DNA of 64,000 bases from Bacteroidota bacterium (GTDB taxonomy: Bacteria > Bacteroidota > Bacteroidia > Bacteroidales > FEN-979). A model generated the notes under the pieces. It had not been told where the DNA came from and did not search any database. It saw only the letters and a list, made by a program, of their open reading frames with translations. The DNA lies in the NCBI GenBank assembly GCA_026391735.1, contig JAPLDL010000021.1:62001-126000 (forward strand), in the 5' to 3' direction. The position numbers and the translations under genes were made by a program. Positions within the stretch are counted from its first letter, which is position 1; each line of letters starts with the position of its first letter. Of this stretch, positions 44,496 to 53,558 are shown one piece after another.

Positions 44496-45560
44496 TCAAA
44501 AGGTATAACCTATTGTAAATACGACGCTCCAGTCGTTCAAAGCGGGACCACCTCCGGAGGGCTTGCTGTCGTAATCGTCATAGAAAGTCAGTCCTGCAAA
44601 AAAGTCCCTGAAGATTTCGTATTTAGCCGAGAGATTGTACTCAAGCCTGTGCCTCCCCGCAATCGAAAGGCTGGGAAAGTAATTGAATCCGGTTGAGATG
44701 TTAATCTTGGGATGCCTGTATCGCAACCATGAGAATTTCGTAGCAATAATACCTTCGAAATTGGTAGAGGCATTGACAGAATCTGTTGGCTTTTCCCTGT
44801 TGGCAAGCACTCCGCCCATAAAGTAAAACCTGATAGGATTAGTATGAACAAGATCATATCCTGCACCCAGGCTCAGTTGGTAACGGTAATCCAGGTCCAA
44901 CTCTGAATTCTTTTGCATTTTCGTTCCAAATCCTAACCAGAATTTTCCCTGGAAAAAATGGCTGTATTCGAGGCCGATGTCATATTTCTGTGAAAGCACG
45001 ACTGAGTCGGAAAGGTTCTGCTGACTATAAAACAAGTCAGTGATAAATGAAATCAGGTCCTTCCTGCCCCTGTAATTAATAACACCGTCAAAATAAAACT
45101 GTACGGTCTTCGTCGATTTGTAATAGTTTGCTCCCAGGTCAATTGACCCATAAAATTTTTTCCAGAAGCGTTTATTGATCTTGGTAATCTCAACAACATC
45201 CAGAATCCTTTCAGTCACTGTATCATTTGTAATAACAATGTCAATGCAGCCGGATGAATCAGATTTAAGAATGGACCCGTAATAGCTGAAGCCCGATTTC
45301 TTTACAAGCTCGTAAAACTTGCCGGAATGTATCGTCTTTATCTTATCATATTCAATATATATTATATTAATCCCTTCTGTACTCAGCTTAAGCTGTCCGT
45401 TTTCATACTTCTTTATCTCGCCGGTGATCCGGTCGCCGTTCAGCAGATAGATTGTATCATTTTTCTGGGCGGATGACTTTTGCACGAGCCCTGACAATGT
45501 TAGTACGGCAAGAAAAAATATAATTATAGAGCGGCTTGCAAAAGAATTTCCCTTAGTCAT
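44496..45560 (-). CDS. DUF481-type outer-membrane protein
   Basis: The 354-residue protein has a signal peptide (to about 31, SSAQKND), then a small beta domain (32-120) with DTIYLLNGDRITGEIKKYENGQ-style sequence. A C-terminal beta-barrel (130-354) follows, with KFYGSIDLGANYYKSTKTVQF and the end VVFTIGYTF. This two-part plan matches DUF481 proteins, related to the salt-stress protein YdiY; the function is not known. It converges with the porin gene (18 bp between stops) and lies downstream of the serine dehydratase gene on the same strand. Confidence 0.8.
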   Translation of the reverse strand: MTKGNSFASRSIIIFFLAVLTLSGLVQKSSAQKNDTIYLLNGDRITGEIKKYENGQLKLSTEGINIIYIEYDKIKTIHSGKFYELVKKSGFSYYGSILKSDSSGCIDIVITNDTVTERILDVVEITKINKRFWKKFYGSIDLGANYYKSTKTVQFYFDGVINYRGRKDLISFITDLFYSQQNLSDSVVLSQKYDIGLEYSHFFQGKFWLGFGTKMQKNSELDLDYRYQLSLGAGYDLVHTNPIRFYFMGGVLANREKPTDSVNASTNFEGIIATKFSWLRYRHPKINISTGFNYFPSLSIAGRHRLEYNLSAKYEIFRDFFAGLTFYDDYDSKPSGGGPALNDWSVVFTIGYTF

Positions 45561-45598
45561 AATTGGTTCCCTGGCAATAATAAGGTATTCATGGTTTA

Positions 45599-45739
45599 CT
45601 ATTTTCTTTCAGTCCTGATTTTTTTTGCTGCAGGTCCGGTTTCTTTCAATATCATTGTGAGCAGAATGGCTGTAGCCACGACATAACGGCCATTCTTGAA
45701 CTCTTGTTCATACTGTGTATTCAGGTTCGGAACATGTGT
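45599..45739 (-). other. In-frame open stretch after the serine dehydratase stop codon
   Basis: Directly after the TAG stop of the serine dehydratase gene, the same frame stays open for 46 codons to a second TAG at 45599. It encodes a plausible peptide with a hydrophobic core (YVVATAILLTMILKE) and a basic tail (KKIRTERK). There is no start codon near its beginning; an internal ATG at 45655 would give only 18 residues. It could be the remnant of another gene's 3' end or chance. Readthrough is unlikely, because the Cys before the stop is probably a needed cluster ligand. Confidence 0.35.
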
Positions 45740-47374
45740 CTAACATAGCACCAGTGAAACAGCTAGTCCGCCTTCGGAGGTTTCCTTGTATTTTGAATTC
45801 ATTTCCTTCGCTGTCAGAGCCATGGCTGCAATGGTTGTATCAAGGTCAACACGGCGTTCCATAGGATCTTCTTCGCTTGCAATACAATAAGCCGTCCAGG
45901 CTTTTACAGCCCCGAAGGCACAGCGCTCGATACATGGCACCTGCACATAACCGGCAACCGGGTCGCAGGTCATTCCGAGGTGGCTTTCAAGGGCTGATTC
46001 TGCTGCATTAGCTACCACCTTGGGGCCTTCGCCCAATGCCTGGGCGATCATTGCGGCCGCCATGGACGAGCCAACACCGACTTCAGCCTGACAACCACCT
46101 TCGGCGCCCGAAAGTGTCGCATTATGCTTGCAGAGGTAGCCGATGGATGCTGCGGCAAGAAAGGCCTCCCTTATCTTTTGAGGTGGTGTGTTGATATCCC
46201 GTAATGACTTTAAAACTGCGGGCAGGATTCCGGCCGATCCGGCAGTCGGGGCAGTGACAATGATGTGCCCTCTAGCGTTCTCCTCCCCCATCGCAAACCC
46301 GTATGCGGCAATCTTTGTCAGTGCCTTCCCTGCATCTCCCTTGTTGGTGTCTCTGAGGTTCTTCATCATGTCCAAAGCTTTGCTGTGCAGCTTGATCGGG
46401 CCGGGAAGTATAGTATCAACCTTCAATCCGGTATCAACTCCGCGTATCATGACTTCGGAAACCTGGTCCAGAAACTCCATGATCTGCTTTTCGCTCTTTC
46501 CTGAAATAGCCATTTCGTTTTCAAGCAGCAATTTGGCAAAAGGGATCTTGTCGTCGATCAGGTACTTCTTTAATTCCTTTGCATGCTGATAAGGGTATCT
46601 CGGCTGTCCTTTATCCGGTGGCTTATAGCCCTTCCATTCAATGAAACCGCCGCCAACAGAATAGTACTCTAATTCAAACAGTGTTTGATCGCCGGCCAGC
46701 AGTTTGCAGGTCATTGTGTTGGGATGATGGAAATCTCCTTTGGTCGCATCAAATATGATGTCCTGGAGTGTTGTGTTAAGAGTAGTTGGTCCGAGGATCA
46801 GTTTGTAAGTCTGATCGGGGTTTGCGGCCAGGGAATCGAGGAACTGGGGCGGACATGTTGCCGGTGCTTTGCCAAGCAGGCCTGCAAGTGAAGCACGGTC
46901 AGTGCCGTGTCCTTTCCCGGTTGCACTAAGGCTGCCGAAAAGATGAACCTTCACCGTAGTGGCTCTTTTAAGCTGCTCGGAGGGAAGTTTGGAAATCCTC
47001 TGATAAAAATCATAGGTGATCCTCATAGGTCCCATGGTATGGGAACTCGACGGACCGGGGCCCATTTTATAAAATTCCTCAAGCACAGTCATGATAGGCC
47101 CATTTGATTGCTTTACAAGTTGAGGATTAGCGGCAAGGCCTGCTTTGGCAGTATCTGCAGCAGCGGCTGCAGATTTTGGACCGGTTGCGCCGGTACATCC
47201 TGCCAATAAGGCAGAAGCAGAGGCTGCCAGTAGAGTCTTTCCGAAATCACGACGGGTGAAGTTAAAGTACAAACCGGAATTCTGAGAATCAGATACGCAG
47301 GGCGTACAATCGGTCAAACTGCAGCTTCCGCATGTTCGATCAATACTACTAAACACCTGAATAAGTCTTTGCAT
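45740..47374 (-). CDS. sdaA: L-serine dehydratase ([4Fe-4S]) with Tat signal and lipobox
   Basis: The enzyme deaminates L-serine to pyruvate and ammonia with a [4Fe-4S] cluster. Both domains of the single-chain type are present: SSSHTMGPM near 110, TAPTAGSAGILPAVLK at 374 and KHNATLSGAEGGCQAEVG at 416. Cluster ligands are Cys428, Cys470, Cys481 and the C-terminal Cys544; the spacing 42/11/63 is nearly that of the Legionella enzyme (42/11/62, as I recall it), whose tail Cys inserts in the active site. Unusually, residues 40-60 read TRRDFGKTLL then LLAGC, a twin-arginine signal with lipobox, so the enzyme appears to be exported as a folded lipoprotein. Ahead of it is CxxC-x4-CxxC (Cys15, 18, 23, 26). 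An internal Met near 95 could instead give a cytoplasmic form. Confidence 0.9.
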   Translation of the reverse strand: MQRLIQVFSSIDRTCGSCSLTDCTPCVSDSQNSGLYFNFTRRDFGKTLLAASASALLAGCTGATGPKSAAAAADTAKAGLAANPQLVKQSNGPIMTVLEEFYKMGPGPSSSHTMGPMRITYDFYQRISKLPSEQLKRATTVKVHLFGSLSATGKGHGTDRASLAGLLGKAPATCPPQFLDSLAANPDQTYKLILGPTTLNTTLQDIIFDATKGDFHHPNTMTCKLLAGDQTLFELEYYSVGGGFIEWKGYKPPDKGQPRYPYQHAKELKKYLIDDKIPFAKLLLENEMAISGKSEKQIMEFLDQVSEVMIRGVDTGLKVDTILPGPIKLHSKALDMMKNLRDTNKGDAGKALTKIAAYGFAMGEENARGHIIVTAPTAGSAGILPAVLKSLRDINTPPQKIREAFLAAASIGYLCKHNATLSGAEGGCQAEVGVGSSMAAAMIAQALGEGPKVVANAAESALESHLGMTCDPVAGYVQVPCIERCAFGAVKAWTAYCIASEEDPMERRVDLDTTIAAMALTAKEMNSKYKETSEGGLAVSLVLC

Positions 47375-47506
47375 ATTGCTTAGCTTAAAAATTATTCATC
47401 CCTGATTTTTTTAATCCTTCCATTCATATCCCTGGCCCGGTGCAGAGAATCGCCTGAGATATCTTATGTAGTATTCAATTTACTTTAGTGTCAATTGTTC
47501 ATTAAT

Positions 47507-47514
47507 CAAAAATA
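47507..47514 (-). promoter_or_regulatory. Possible TAnnTTTG box for the serine dehydratase gene
   Basis: The minus strand reads TATTTTTG about 130 bp before the ATG. The region is AT-rich, so chance is likely. The rest of the 265-bp spacer 47375-47639 holds only this and the plus-strand box at 47592. Confidence 0.2.
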
Positions 47515-47591
47515 TAAATTTTAATGACAAATTGTAAAATTTATCCCATAAAATGAATTCCCGGCTAATCAGGATATGATACTAAAAGAGT

Positions 47592-47599
47592 TAACTTTG
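47592..47599 (+). promoter_or_regulatory. TAnnTTTG promoter box for the TPR/pseudo-caspase pair
   Basis: TAACTTTG lies 40 bp before the GTG start at 47640. Confidence 0.4.
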
Positions 47600-47639
47600 G
47601 CAAGGTATTTGACGTGAATTATTATCTAATACTGGACTA

Positions 47640-49877
47640 GTGATCACTTTATCGAGAAATGACATTGAACAAAGGTACCACAGGGTGACCGAAGCCGTTT
47701 TTGAGCATCGCTTTAAATCAGCGCTCGATGAATTTGGTCATTGGATCCGCTTTTCAAGCAGGCAGGAATTCTTTTACCAGCTCGAGACCCTTGGAGATAA
47801 TTACCGGACTTTGCTTCGGTATGCATTTGAAGGCTATAAAGACCCCCAGCAGGAAATAATACTTAAAAGTCTTTCGGTCTCGCTGCTTTCGCTTGCCGAT
47901 GAGTTGCAGAACAGTATGAGGGCCCCTCTGCTGCCATTGCATTACAATGAGAAAAAACTTCTTTTTCAGGAATTCGGAGAAGACCCTGAAAAAATAACCA
48001 CTTCCATTGAAGAGATATTCCTTCACAGGGCAGTGAATAAGCTTATCGACACTGCCGGGAACACCGGGGAGGAAACATATAAGGCAATACCCCCAGAAAT
48101 GCTCGACAAGCTGTTCAAACTGATCTGGCTTACCGAGAAAATCGACGAGAATCACCTGAGTCTGGCAAGAAGCATCAACAGGTCAGGCTCCATTGAATGG
48201 CATGAGAAATCAATTGTGGTAAGCGGTCTTACTCTCAGTCTTCTGAATTATTTCGATCTGCAAAAATTCATTCTTCTCATTGAATTCGCCGAGGCTGGTG
48301 AAAAGCAGGTTAGCCAGAGAGCGATTGTTGGCCTGGTTTTAGGGCTAATCAAATATGACCGCAGGATCGCCAACCATCCCGAGCTTAATGAAAAACTTCA
48401 TTCCCTTGCAAGTGACCCTGAGATAATGAAGAACCTCGAAGTGATCTTTCTTCAGTTCCTGATGGCAAGGGAAACCGAAAAGATCACTCGGGAATTTGAG
48501 GAAGAAGTGCTGCCCGACATGAAGAAAATGATGCCTAAGATTGAAGACAAACTTCAGCTTGGAGATCAAACGGAAGAGTCAGACATGGAAGGCAAGAACC
48601 CTGGATGGAAAGGGATGGTTGACGAAGTTCCCGGGCTTTTTGAAAAGATTGAGAGGTTTTCGAAAATGCAGATGGAAGGCGGGGATGTTTTTATGAGCAC
48701 ATTCCAGATGCTCAAGCGTTTCGACTTTTTCAACCGCATCTGCAACTGGTTTATACCATTTTACAGGAATAATCCCGAATCGGGAATCCTCTTTCCTGAA
48801 AATGACGATCTGAACCGCAGGTTGTACGACAGCCTTGAACATGCTTTTTACATCTGCAACTCTGACAAGTACTCCTTTGTTTTGAATTTTCAGGCAATCC
48901 CTGCACAACAACGAAACCTCATCGTCACTAATTTTGAAGCTGAATTGGCCCAGATGAAGGATATGGCATCCGAAGAGCAGATGCTTGACCAGTCGCTTGG
49001 TGAAAATGCAATAATTATACAGTATATCCAGGACCTTTACCGTTTTTTCAAAATCCACCCCAACCGTGGAGAGTTCGAAGATATCTTCAGGAGAAAAATA
49101 TCCTTCGACGGCCTTTATTTTTACCGAACATTTTTCGAACAGGAGACGTTCACCCTCAAACTGGCAGAATTCTACTTCGAAAAAGGACATTATTATGAAG
49201 CTATTGATCTGTATGAATATCTTTCAGGTAAAGGGAACCCTTCAGGAGAATTCTATGAGAAGATAGGTTTCAGCTATCAGAAGCTGGGTAGGTACAGAAA
49301 AGCCATTGAATTTTATAAAAAAGCCGAGCTTTTTGATACAGACCGTCTCTGGATACTAAAGAAACTGGGCTGGTGCTATATACGTCTGAAGGATTTCCAA
49401 AGTGCCCTGGAATATTTCAAAGAAGCGCTTGAGTTGCAGCCTTCCGAGCAATCTCTTCAAACACAGCTTGCTCAATGCTTCCTGAACCTCAAAGATTATG
49501 AAAAAGCTTCCCAGATATATGCCCAGCTCCTTTTCTATGCACCAGGGAACCTTAAATATCTGAGACCCTCGGCTTACTGCGACTTTGTTACAGGTAAACT
49601 TCCCCAGGCGGAAGCAGGATATAATGAGCTCCTGTCACAAAAAGAAAAGGTATCGGCTTATGATTATATGAATGCAGGCCATGTGTATTTATGCCGTGGA
49701 AACAGGAAGAGAGCACTTGAATTATACGTTAAAAGTCTGGATTCCAGAGAACTCACTGAAAATGCCTTTATGGACGCGTTTGATGAGGATGTTCCATACC
49801 TGCAGAAATACGGGATACTTCAAACCGAAATACCGCTTATTAAAGATTACTTATCGTTTCAGACTGAAAGAACATAG
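47640..49877 (+). CDS. Cytoplasmic TPR protein of unknown role
   Basis: The 745-residue protein has no signal peptide or membrane helix. It is almost wholly alpha-helical. Residues about 1-300 form a charged helical region, 300-350 is acidic and linker-like (EEEVLPDMKKMMPKIEDKL), and 500-720 contains several TPR units (ALEYFKEALELQPSEQSLQTQLAQ, KASQIYAQLLFYAPGN). The start is GTG at 47640; no upstream ATG fits, and the promoter box at 47592 is correctly placed. Its stop is about ten bases before a caspase-fold protein gene, so the two likely form an operon and may work together. I recall similar uncharacterised TPR proteins in other Bacteroidota but cannot name a function. Confidence 0.8.
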   Translation: MITLSRNDIEQRYHRVTEAVFEHRFKSALDEFGHWIRFSSRQEFFYQLETLGDNYRTLLRYAFEGYKDPQQEIILKSLSVSLLSLADELQNSMRAPLLPLHYNEKKLLFQEFGEDPEKITTSIEEIFLHRAVNKLIDTAGNTGEETYKAIPPEMLDKLFKLIWLTEKIDENHLSLARSINRSGSIEWHEKSIVVSGLTLSLLNYFDLQKFILLIEFAEAGEKQVSQRAIVGLVLGLIKYDRRIANHPELNEKLHSLASDPEIMKNLEVIFLQFLMARETEKITREFEEEVLPDMKKMMPKIEDKLQLGDQTEESDMEGKNPGWKGMVDEVPGLFEKIERFSKMQMEGGDVFMSTFQMLKRFDFFNRICNWFIPFYRNNPESGILFPENDDLNRRLYDSLEHAFYICNSDKYSFVLNFQAIPAQQRNLIVTNFEAELAQMKDMASEEQMLDQSLGENAIIIQYIQDLYRFFKIHPNRGEFEDIFRRKISFDGLYFYRTFFEQETFTLKLAEFYFEKGHYYEAIDLYEYLSGKGNPSGEFYEKIGFSYQKLGRYRKAIEFYKKAELFDTDRLWILKKLGWCYIRLKDFQSALEYFKEALELQPSEQSLQTQLAQCFLNLKDYEKASQIYAQLLFYAPGNLKYLRPSAYCDFVTGKLPQAEAGYNELLSQKEKVSAYDYMNAGHVYLCRGNRKRALELYVKSLDSRELTENAFMDAFDEDVPYLQKYGILQTEIPLIKDYLSFQTERT

Positions 49878-49886
49878 AAGATCGTG

Positions 49887-51182
49887 ATGAAGCACGTGAT
49901 GAAGATCGTTTTGGTTGTGCTGATTATGTTGATCGGATTAAGGGTTGACAATGCCAGAGCTCAGACCTCCTTCTTTATTTCAAGCTCCGAATTTCATTGG
50001 ACCAGGGGTGCTGTTCCTCCTGTTATCCTGCCCAGGATCAGCAGACAATTCAGCGAAAATAATTTCAGACAGGTCCAGGACAGTAACCAGGCCAGTATGA
50101 TAATCAGAGTTAACTGCAACTCTTATTTTACCGGGAAGACTGACTATTTTTATTTTGCTGCTCTGGATGCAAGCCTGAAAGTGTTTGACAAAAGGAGCGG
50201 GAAACAGGTTTACCGCAACGACCTGAAACGGATAAAAGGGGGAGGGACGTCCATCGAACTTGCCGATGACAAAGCCTATTTCAATGCTTCACAGATAATT
50301 GCCGACACCCTTACACGGTTCATATATTTGTACACTACAGGGAAACCAGCTCCCAGCTCAAACAAGCCGATTGACTTTGAACCCTTATGCGATGCTGACA
50401 GAGAAATCCCGGAATTAAACAAAGAACGAAAGAACAGCTATGTATTGATTATTTCAAATGATGCGTACAGCCCGATGCAGACTGCGCGTTGTTTCTCTGA
50501 TTCCATGGATTTTCATTCACGCGATGCCCGGGTATTCAGGGAATATGCAATACGCACCCTTGGCATCCCGTCTTCAAATATTCAGATGATAACCAATGCC
50601 AAATCATTTGAGATGCGAAGGGAGCTTATTAAACTTGCTTCCTATTCCAGAGGCATAAATGGAAATGCCGACCTGATTTTTTATTATGCCGGGTATGGCC
50701 TGATCGATGAAAAAACTATGGAACCCTATATTTTACCGGTAGATATTGAGAATGACGACCCCAAATTCATCATCCGGATCACCGATATATACAAAATGCT
50801 CCAGGAAGACGCTTCCAGGCGAATCAGCATACTGCTTGAAGCCTCGTTCCAGTTTGATGCGTTAAAGCCCAAACCTGAAAAAAGTAAATCAGTTAAAATA
50901 AACCTGCGCTATCCTAATGTCCCTGCCAATGTTTTCTTTATTGCAGCCAGTTCACCCGGACAAAAAGCATGGTCAGACTACCAGGCCGGCCATGGACTTT
51001 TTACAATGGCTTTACTGGAAAAACTTAAAGAATCAAAAGGAAATGCCAGTCTCAAAGAAATGTCGGATTACATCATTCAGAAAGTCCGCGCCACATCGGT
51101 TAAAATGAAACTGAAGGAGCAGGTACCTCAACTGCTTGGAGGATCCTCCTTAACTAAAGATCTGACTATTCTCAAACTTTAA
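49887..51182 (+). CDS. Exported caspase-fold protein lacking catalytic His and Cys
   Basis: The 431-residue product has a hydrophobic signal (to about 25), a domain of unknown type (30-150) and a peptidase C14-like domain (about 180-410). The fold is recognisable from YVLIISNDAYS, the strand LIFYYAGYG, PYILPVDIEND, RISILLEASFQ and HGLFTMALLEKLK. In active relatives the third strand reads YYAGHG and the fourth LDACFSG. Here the His is Tyr and the Cys is Ser (residues 270 and 320 counting from this ATG). Both catalytic residues are therefore lost while the fold is kept, which marks it as a pseudo-caspase. A GTG at 49884 directly before the ATG is an alternative start. It is operon-linked to the TPR protein. 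Confidence 0.75.
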   Translation: MKHVMKIVLVVLIMLIGLRVDNARAQTSFFISSSEFHWTRGAVPPVILPRISRQFSENNFRQVQDSNQASMIIRVNCNSYFTGKTDYFYFAALDASLKVFDKRSGKQVYRNDLKRIKGGGTSIELADDKAYFNASQIIADTLTRFIYLYTTGKPAPSSNKPIDFEPLCDADREIPELNKERKNSYVLIISNDAYSPMQTARCFSDSMDFHSRDARVFREYAIRTLGIPSSNIQMITNAKSFEMRRELIKLASYSRGINGNADLIFYYAGYGLIDEKTMEPYILPVDIENDDPKFIIRITDIYKMLQEDASRRISILLEASFQFDALKPKPEKSKSVKINLRYPNVPANVFFIAASSPGQKAWSDYQAGHGLFTMALLEKLKESKGNASLKEMSDYIIQKVRATSVKMKLKEQVPQLLGGSSLTKDLTILKL

Positions 51183-51257
51183 TTTTTATACAAAAATTTG
51201 GTAATTATGATAATAAGTGGTAATATTGTATTTGATGTAAATTAAAAACCTTTACCT

Positions 51258-51860
51258 ATGAAAAAGATTTTTATCCTTATTCTGCTGATTACTGCTATTG
51301 TTGGCAGCAGCTGCAAAAAGAAGACCGATGATTCATCAAGTACACCTACAGTGAGTGCACTTGCGGTTGTGGGAACTACATGGAGCTCCAGCGGAAATGG
51401 GAACCTTGTGGTTTCGCAGGTTTCAGGAACCGATGTGGTGGTTACGTGCACCTACGGATCTAATTCCATTGCTGTAACTGGAAGCATGACAACCACCGGA
51501 TTTGCCGATTATTTTTATTCAAGCGGTGACAAGTCCAAACCATTCACTCTTGTAAATTTTGATGATGCAGTGGGGACTCAGTATAAATACAACCTGGGCA
51601 GCGTTCAGGTAGTTCGCACGGTAATCTCAAAAAGCACAACCGATGACTTTTATGTGCCGGCTCTTTCGATGTACATCAAAACCATTGATGTAAAGGAAGA
51701 TGTACCTGCAGGTCTTACCGTAAACGGAAAAGTAACCCCTACAAAAACCATTTACTGGTCTCTTAATCACAAATTTGGCATTGTTTATGCCAGAGTTGTT
51801 AAAACCGATGGCACTATTCTGGAGTTCCCGCTGACATCAACCAATGCCGGGACAAAATAA
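51258..51860 (+). CDS. Small lipoprotein of unknown function
   Basis: The 200-residue protein has a lipoprotein signal with Cys19 (IVGSSC) followed by KKK and a Ser/Thr/Asp linker. The remainder (35-200) looks like beta strands (GNLVVSQVSGTDVVVTCTYG, TVISKSTTDDFYVPALSMYI). I recognise no family. It is 75 bp after the pseudo-caspase gene; a TGTATTTG sequence at 51227, one base off the promoter consensus, may drive it. A hairpin terminator follows, so it is probably monocistronic or the last gene of the pair's unit. Confidence 0.75.
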   Translation: MKKIFILILLITAIVGSSCKKKTDDSSSTPTVSALAVVGTTWSSSGNGNLVVSQVSGTDVVVTCTYGSNSIAVTGSMTTTGFADYFYSSGDKSKPFTLVNFDDAVGTQYKYNLGSVQVVRTVISKSTTDDFYVPALSMYIKTIDVKEDVPAGLTVNGKVTPTKTIYWSLNHKFGIVYARVVKTDGTILEFPLTSTNAGTK

Positions 51861-51883
51861 AATTCGTTTTCATATTGGATTCA

Positions 51884-51920
51884 AAAAGGGTAGGATTTTA
51901 AATCTTACCCTTTTGCCTTT
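51884..51920 (+). terminator. Intrinsic terminator
   Basis: AAAAGGGTAGGATT pairs with AATCTTACCCTTTT through a 4-base loop, with one G-T wobble. T-rich sequence (TTTTGCCTTTTT) follows. It lies 24 bp after the small lipoprotein stop. Confidence 0.8.
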
Positions 51921-52021
51921 TTAACATTACCCTCTTACCCTGGCTAGTTCGGTTGAGATAAATATGATTCTTGAAATTTTATACGGAAAACAATCCGCTT
52001 TCAAACCAAATTAAACACCAA

Positions 52022-53008
52022 ATGGTCCGAAAATATCCTTTCTCCTTGATCCTCATGATTTCGTGTATGTTTTTTTCGTGTAAAAACAACCATTTTCTGG
52101 ACAAGAAAGATTCCCTGACCAGTTTGAAAATCCTCAATAGCGATATTATCAGTTTTATATACCGATCATCGGAGAAGCAAGGCTTCAAAGCCCTTAAATT
52201 TCTGTTGCAGCAACCATCAAACCCGCTTCCATTCCTCATCGACACGTCAAAACGACCTGGTTTTAACAAGAATTTTTCTTTTACCGGTAGCAAGGGCATA
52301 TATTGCTGGGATGCAACAAACCAGATGTTCATTAAAAAAAAGGATACTTCCCTTATCATAATCAGGTTTCCCATGCCCGGACAGGCAAATCAGGAATGCA
52401 GGTTTTTCCTTTATGAATTTGAAACCGGGAAAACCAGAACCAGGCCGGAATTCCCTGTAAAAATAAGGGCCAAACTGTACATTGGCAATCGAGAAGAATT
52501 CAGTCTCAGCCACCAGGCCCGTATTTCAGAAACAATGATCGCCTCCATTTGCACGAAAATAAAGAGTGATTCAACTGATATCTCATTGACTCTGAACCGG
52601 GAAGGAAGTTTCGCTGTTAAACGGGGCAATCTTAATATAAACCTTCGTGTTCTTGAGGCCGGCAAGGAGATCATGGTCTCAGCGATAAAGATGGAAATTG
52701 ATTATCATCCACCGATTTCATATTCCATAAATCATATCAGGATAGAGCAGAACCTGTTTTCGACTGAACTTTCGGGTAAAATAAATTATGGAAAGATTAA
52801 CCCTACCAGCAACGAATATAACGAGGAGTTCAATAAAAATACAGATTTGAAGTTGTTGAATTCCGATGATCGCGACATTATAGGCAATATCATTTTATCT
52901 CCAAGCGGGGTTGATGGCCGTTTTGATTATTTTATCAGGTTCTCCGACGGGTCGGAAAGCAGGTTGAAAGATCAGCTGATGGTTTTACAAAACCTTCTCA
53001 AAATCTGA
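52022..53008 (+). CDS. Lipoprotein of unknown function, paralogue of the 53559 gene
   Basis: The 328-residue protein has a lipoprotein signal with Cys20 (MFFSCKNN). The opening after the lipobox (SLKILNSDIISFIYRSSEKQGFKALKFLL, read in parts) and the end (RFDYFIRFSDGSES) are matched in the protein encoded at 53559, so the two are diverged relatives. The body is beta-rich. I chose the ATG at 52022 because it leads straight into the signal; an in-frame TTG at 51971 adds 17 polar residues. Its stop overlaps the end of the convergent gene at 52998 by 11 bases. No function can be proposed beyond envelope location. Confidence 0.72.
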   Translation: MVRKYPFSLILMISCMFFSCKNNHFLDKKDSLTSLKILNSDIISFIYRSSEKQGFKALKFLLQQPSNPLPFLIDTSKRPGFNKNFSFTGSKGIYCWDATNQMFIKKKDTSLIIIRFPMPGQANQECRFFLYEFETGKTRTRPEFPVKIRAKLYIGNREEFSLSHQARISETMIASICTKIKSDSTDISLTLNREGSFAVKRGNLNINLRVLEAGKEIMVSAIKMEIDYHPPISYSINHIRIEQNLFSTELSGKINYGKINPTSNEYNEEFNKNTDLKLLNSDDRDIIGNIILSPSGVDGRFDYFIRFSDGSESRLKDQLMVLQNLLKI

Positions 53009-53453
53009 CATAATCAAACTCCCGGTACCGGCAGAATTTGATCTTGCCATTCAACAGCCGGGCCGGTTTCGTTTTTTCATCCTTGATGCAGCGGAATCCA
53101 AGCAGGTAAGAATAATCCAGGAAGAAAAATGTTGTACTACCCGAACGGCCATTGACAGGTTCGTTCACTTCGATATACACATTCACGTTATAATTCATCC
53201 TTGAAACTTGTCCGCGCCATGCAATACGGGCCCATATCCTCCATCCGGCCCAACCAAGTTTCAAATTCGTATTGCAAATACTTTTCTGAAGTTGTATTGT
53301 GAGATTTTTTGGAGCCATGCTGCATGAATTTGCAAGCATCCGGCAGTAAAAATCAGCGTATTTCTCAGCTTGTTTATTCCTTTCCTGCGGGTAAGCATTC
53401 CAATGGATCAGCAAAAGTGCAAGCACAATGATAAGGAAGTATCTTTTGCCCAT
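52998..53453 (-). CDS. Small exported protein of unknown function
   Basis: The 151-residue protein has a signal peptide cleaved near residue 22 (NAYPQE). Three Cys (37, 44 and 59) lie in the first part, and a Trp-rich strand region follows (LGWAGWRIWARIAWRGQ). The pattern is unlike any family I know. Support for it being real comes from the signal peptide and from a TATCTTTG box on the minus strand 23 bp before the ATG. It overlaps the end of the convergent lipoprotein gene by 11 bases and sits between two paralogous lipoprotein genes read the other way. Confidence 0.65.
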   Translation of the reverse strand: MGKRYFLIIVLALLLIHWNAYPQERNKQAEKYADFYCRMLANSCSMAPKNLTIQLQKSICNTNLKLGWAGWRIWARIAWRGQVSRMNYNVNVYIEVNEPVNGRSGSTTFFFLDYSYLLGFRCIKDEKTKPARLLNGKIKFCRYREFDYVRF

Positions 53454-53476
53454 GGATTCAGGATAATTATTCAGCT

Positions 53477-53484
53477 CAAAGATA
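53477..53484 (-). promoter_or_regulatory. TAnnTTTG promoter box
   Basis: The minus strand reads TATCTTTG 23 bp before the ATG of the 151-residue protein. Confidence 0.4.
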
Positions 53485-53558
53485 TTTACTTTTTGGAAAA
53501 ACTGAGATTGTCATTACAAAATTAATTACCGACCTTTGAACCTCACTGAATATAATCA

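Noticed and set aside
45740-45742. TAG as a recoded sense codon extending serine dehydratase
   Set aside because: The Cys before the stop matches the C-terminal cluster ligand of this enzyme type, so the chain should end there. Other genes in the window use TAG as a normal stop.
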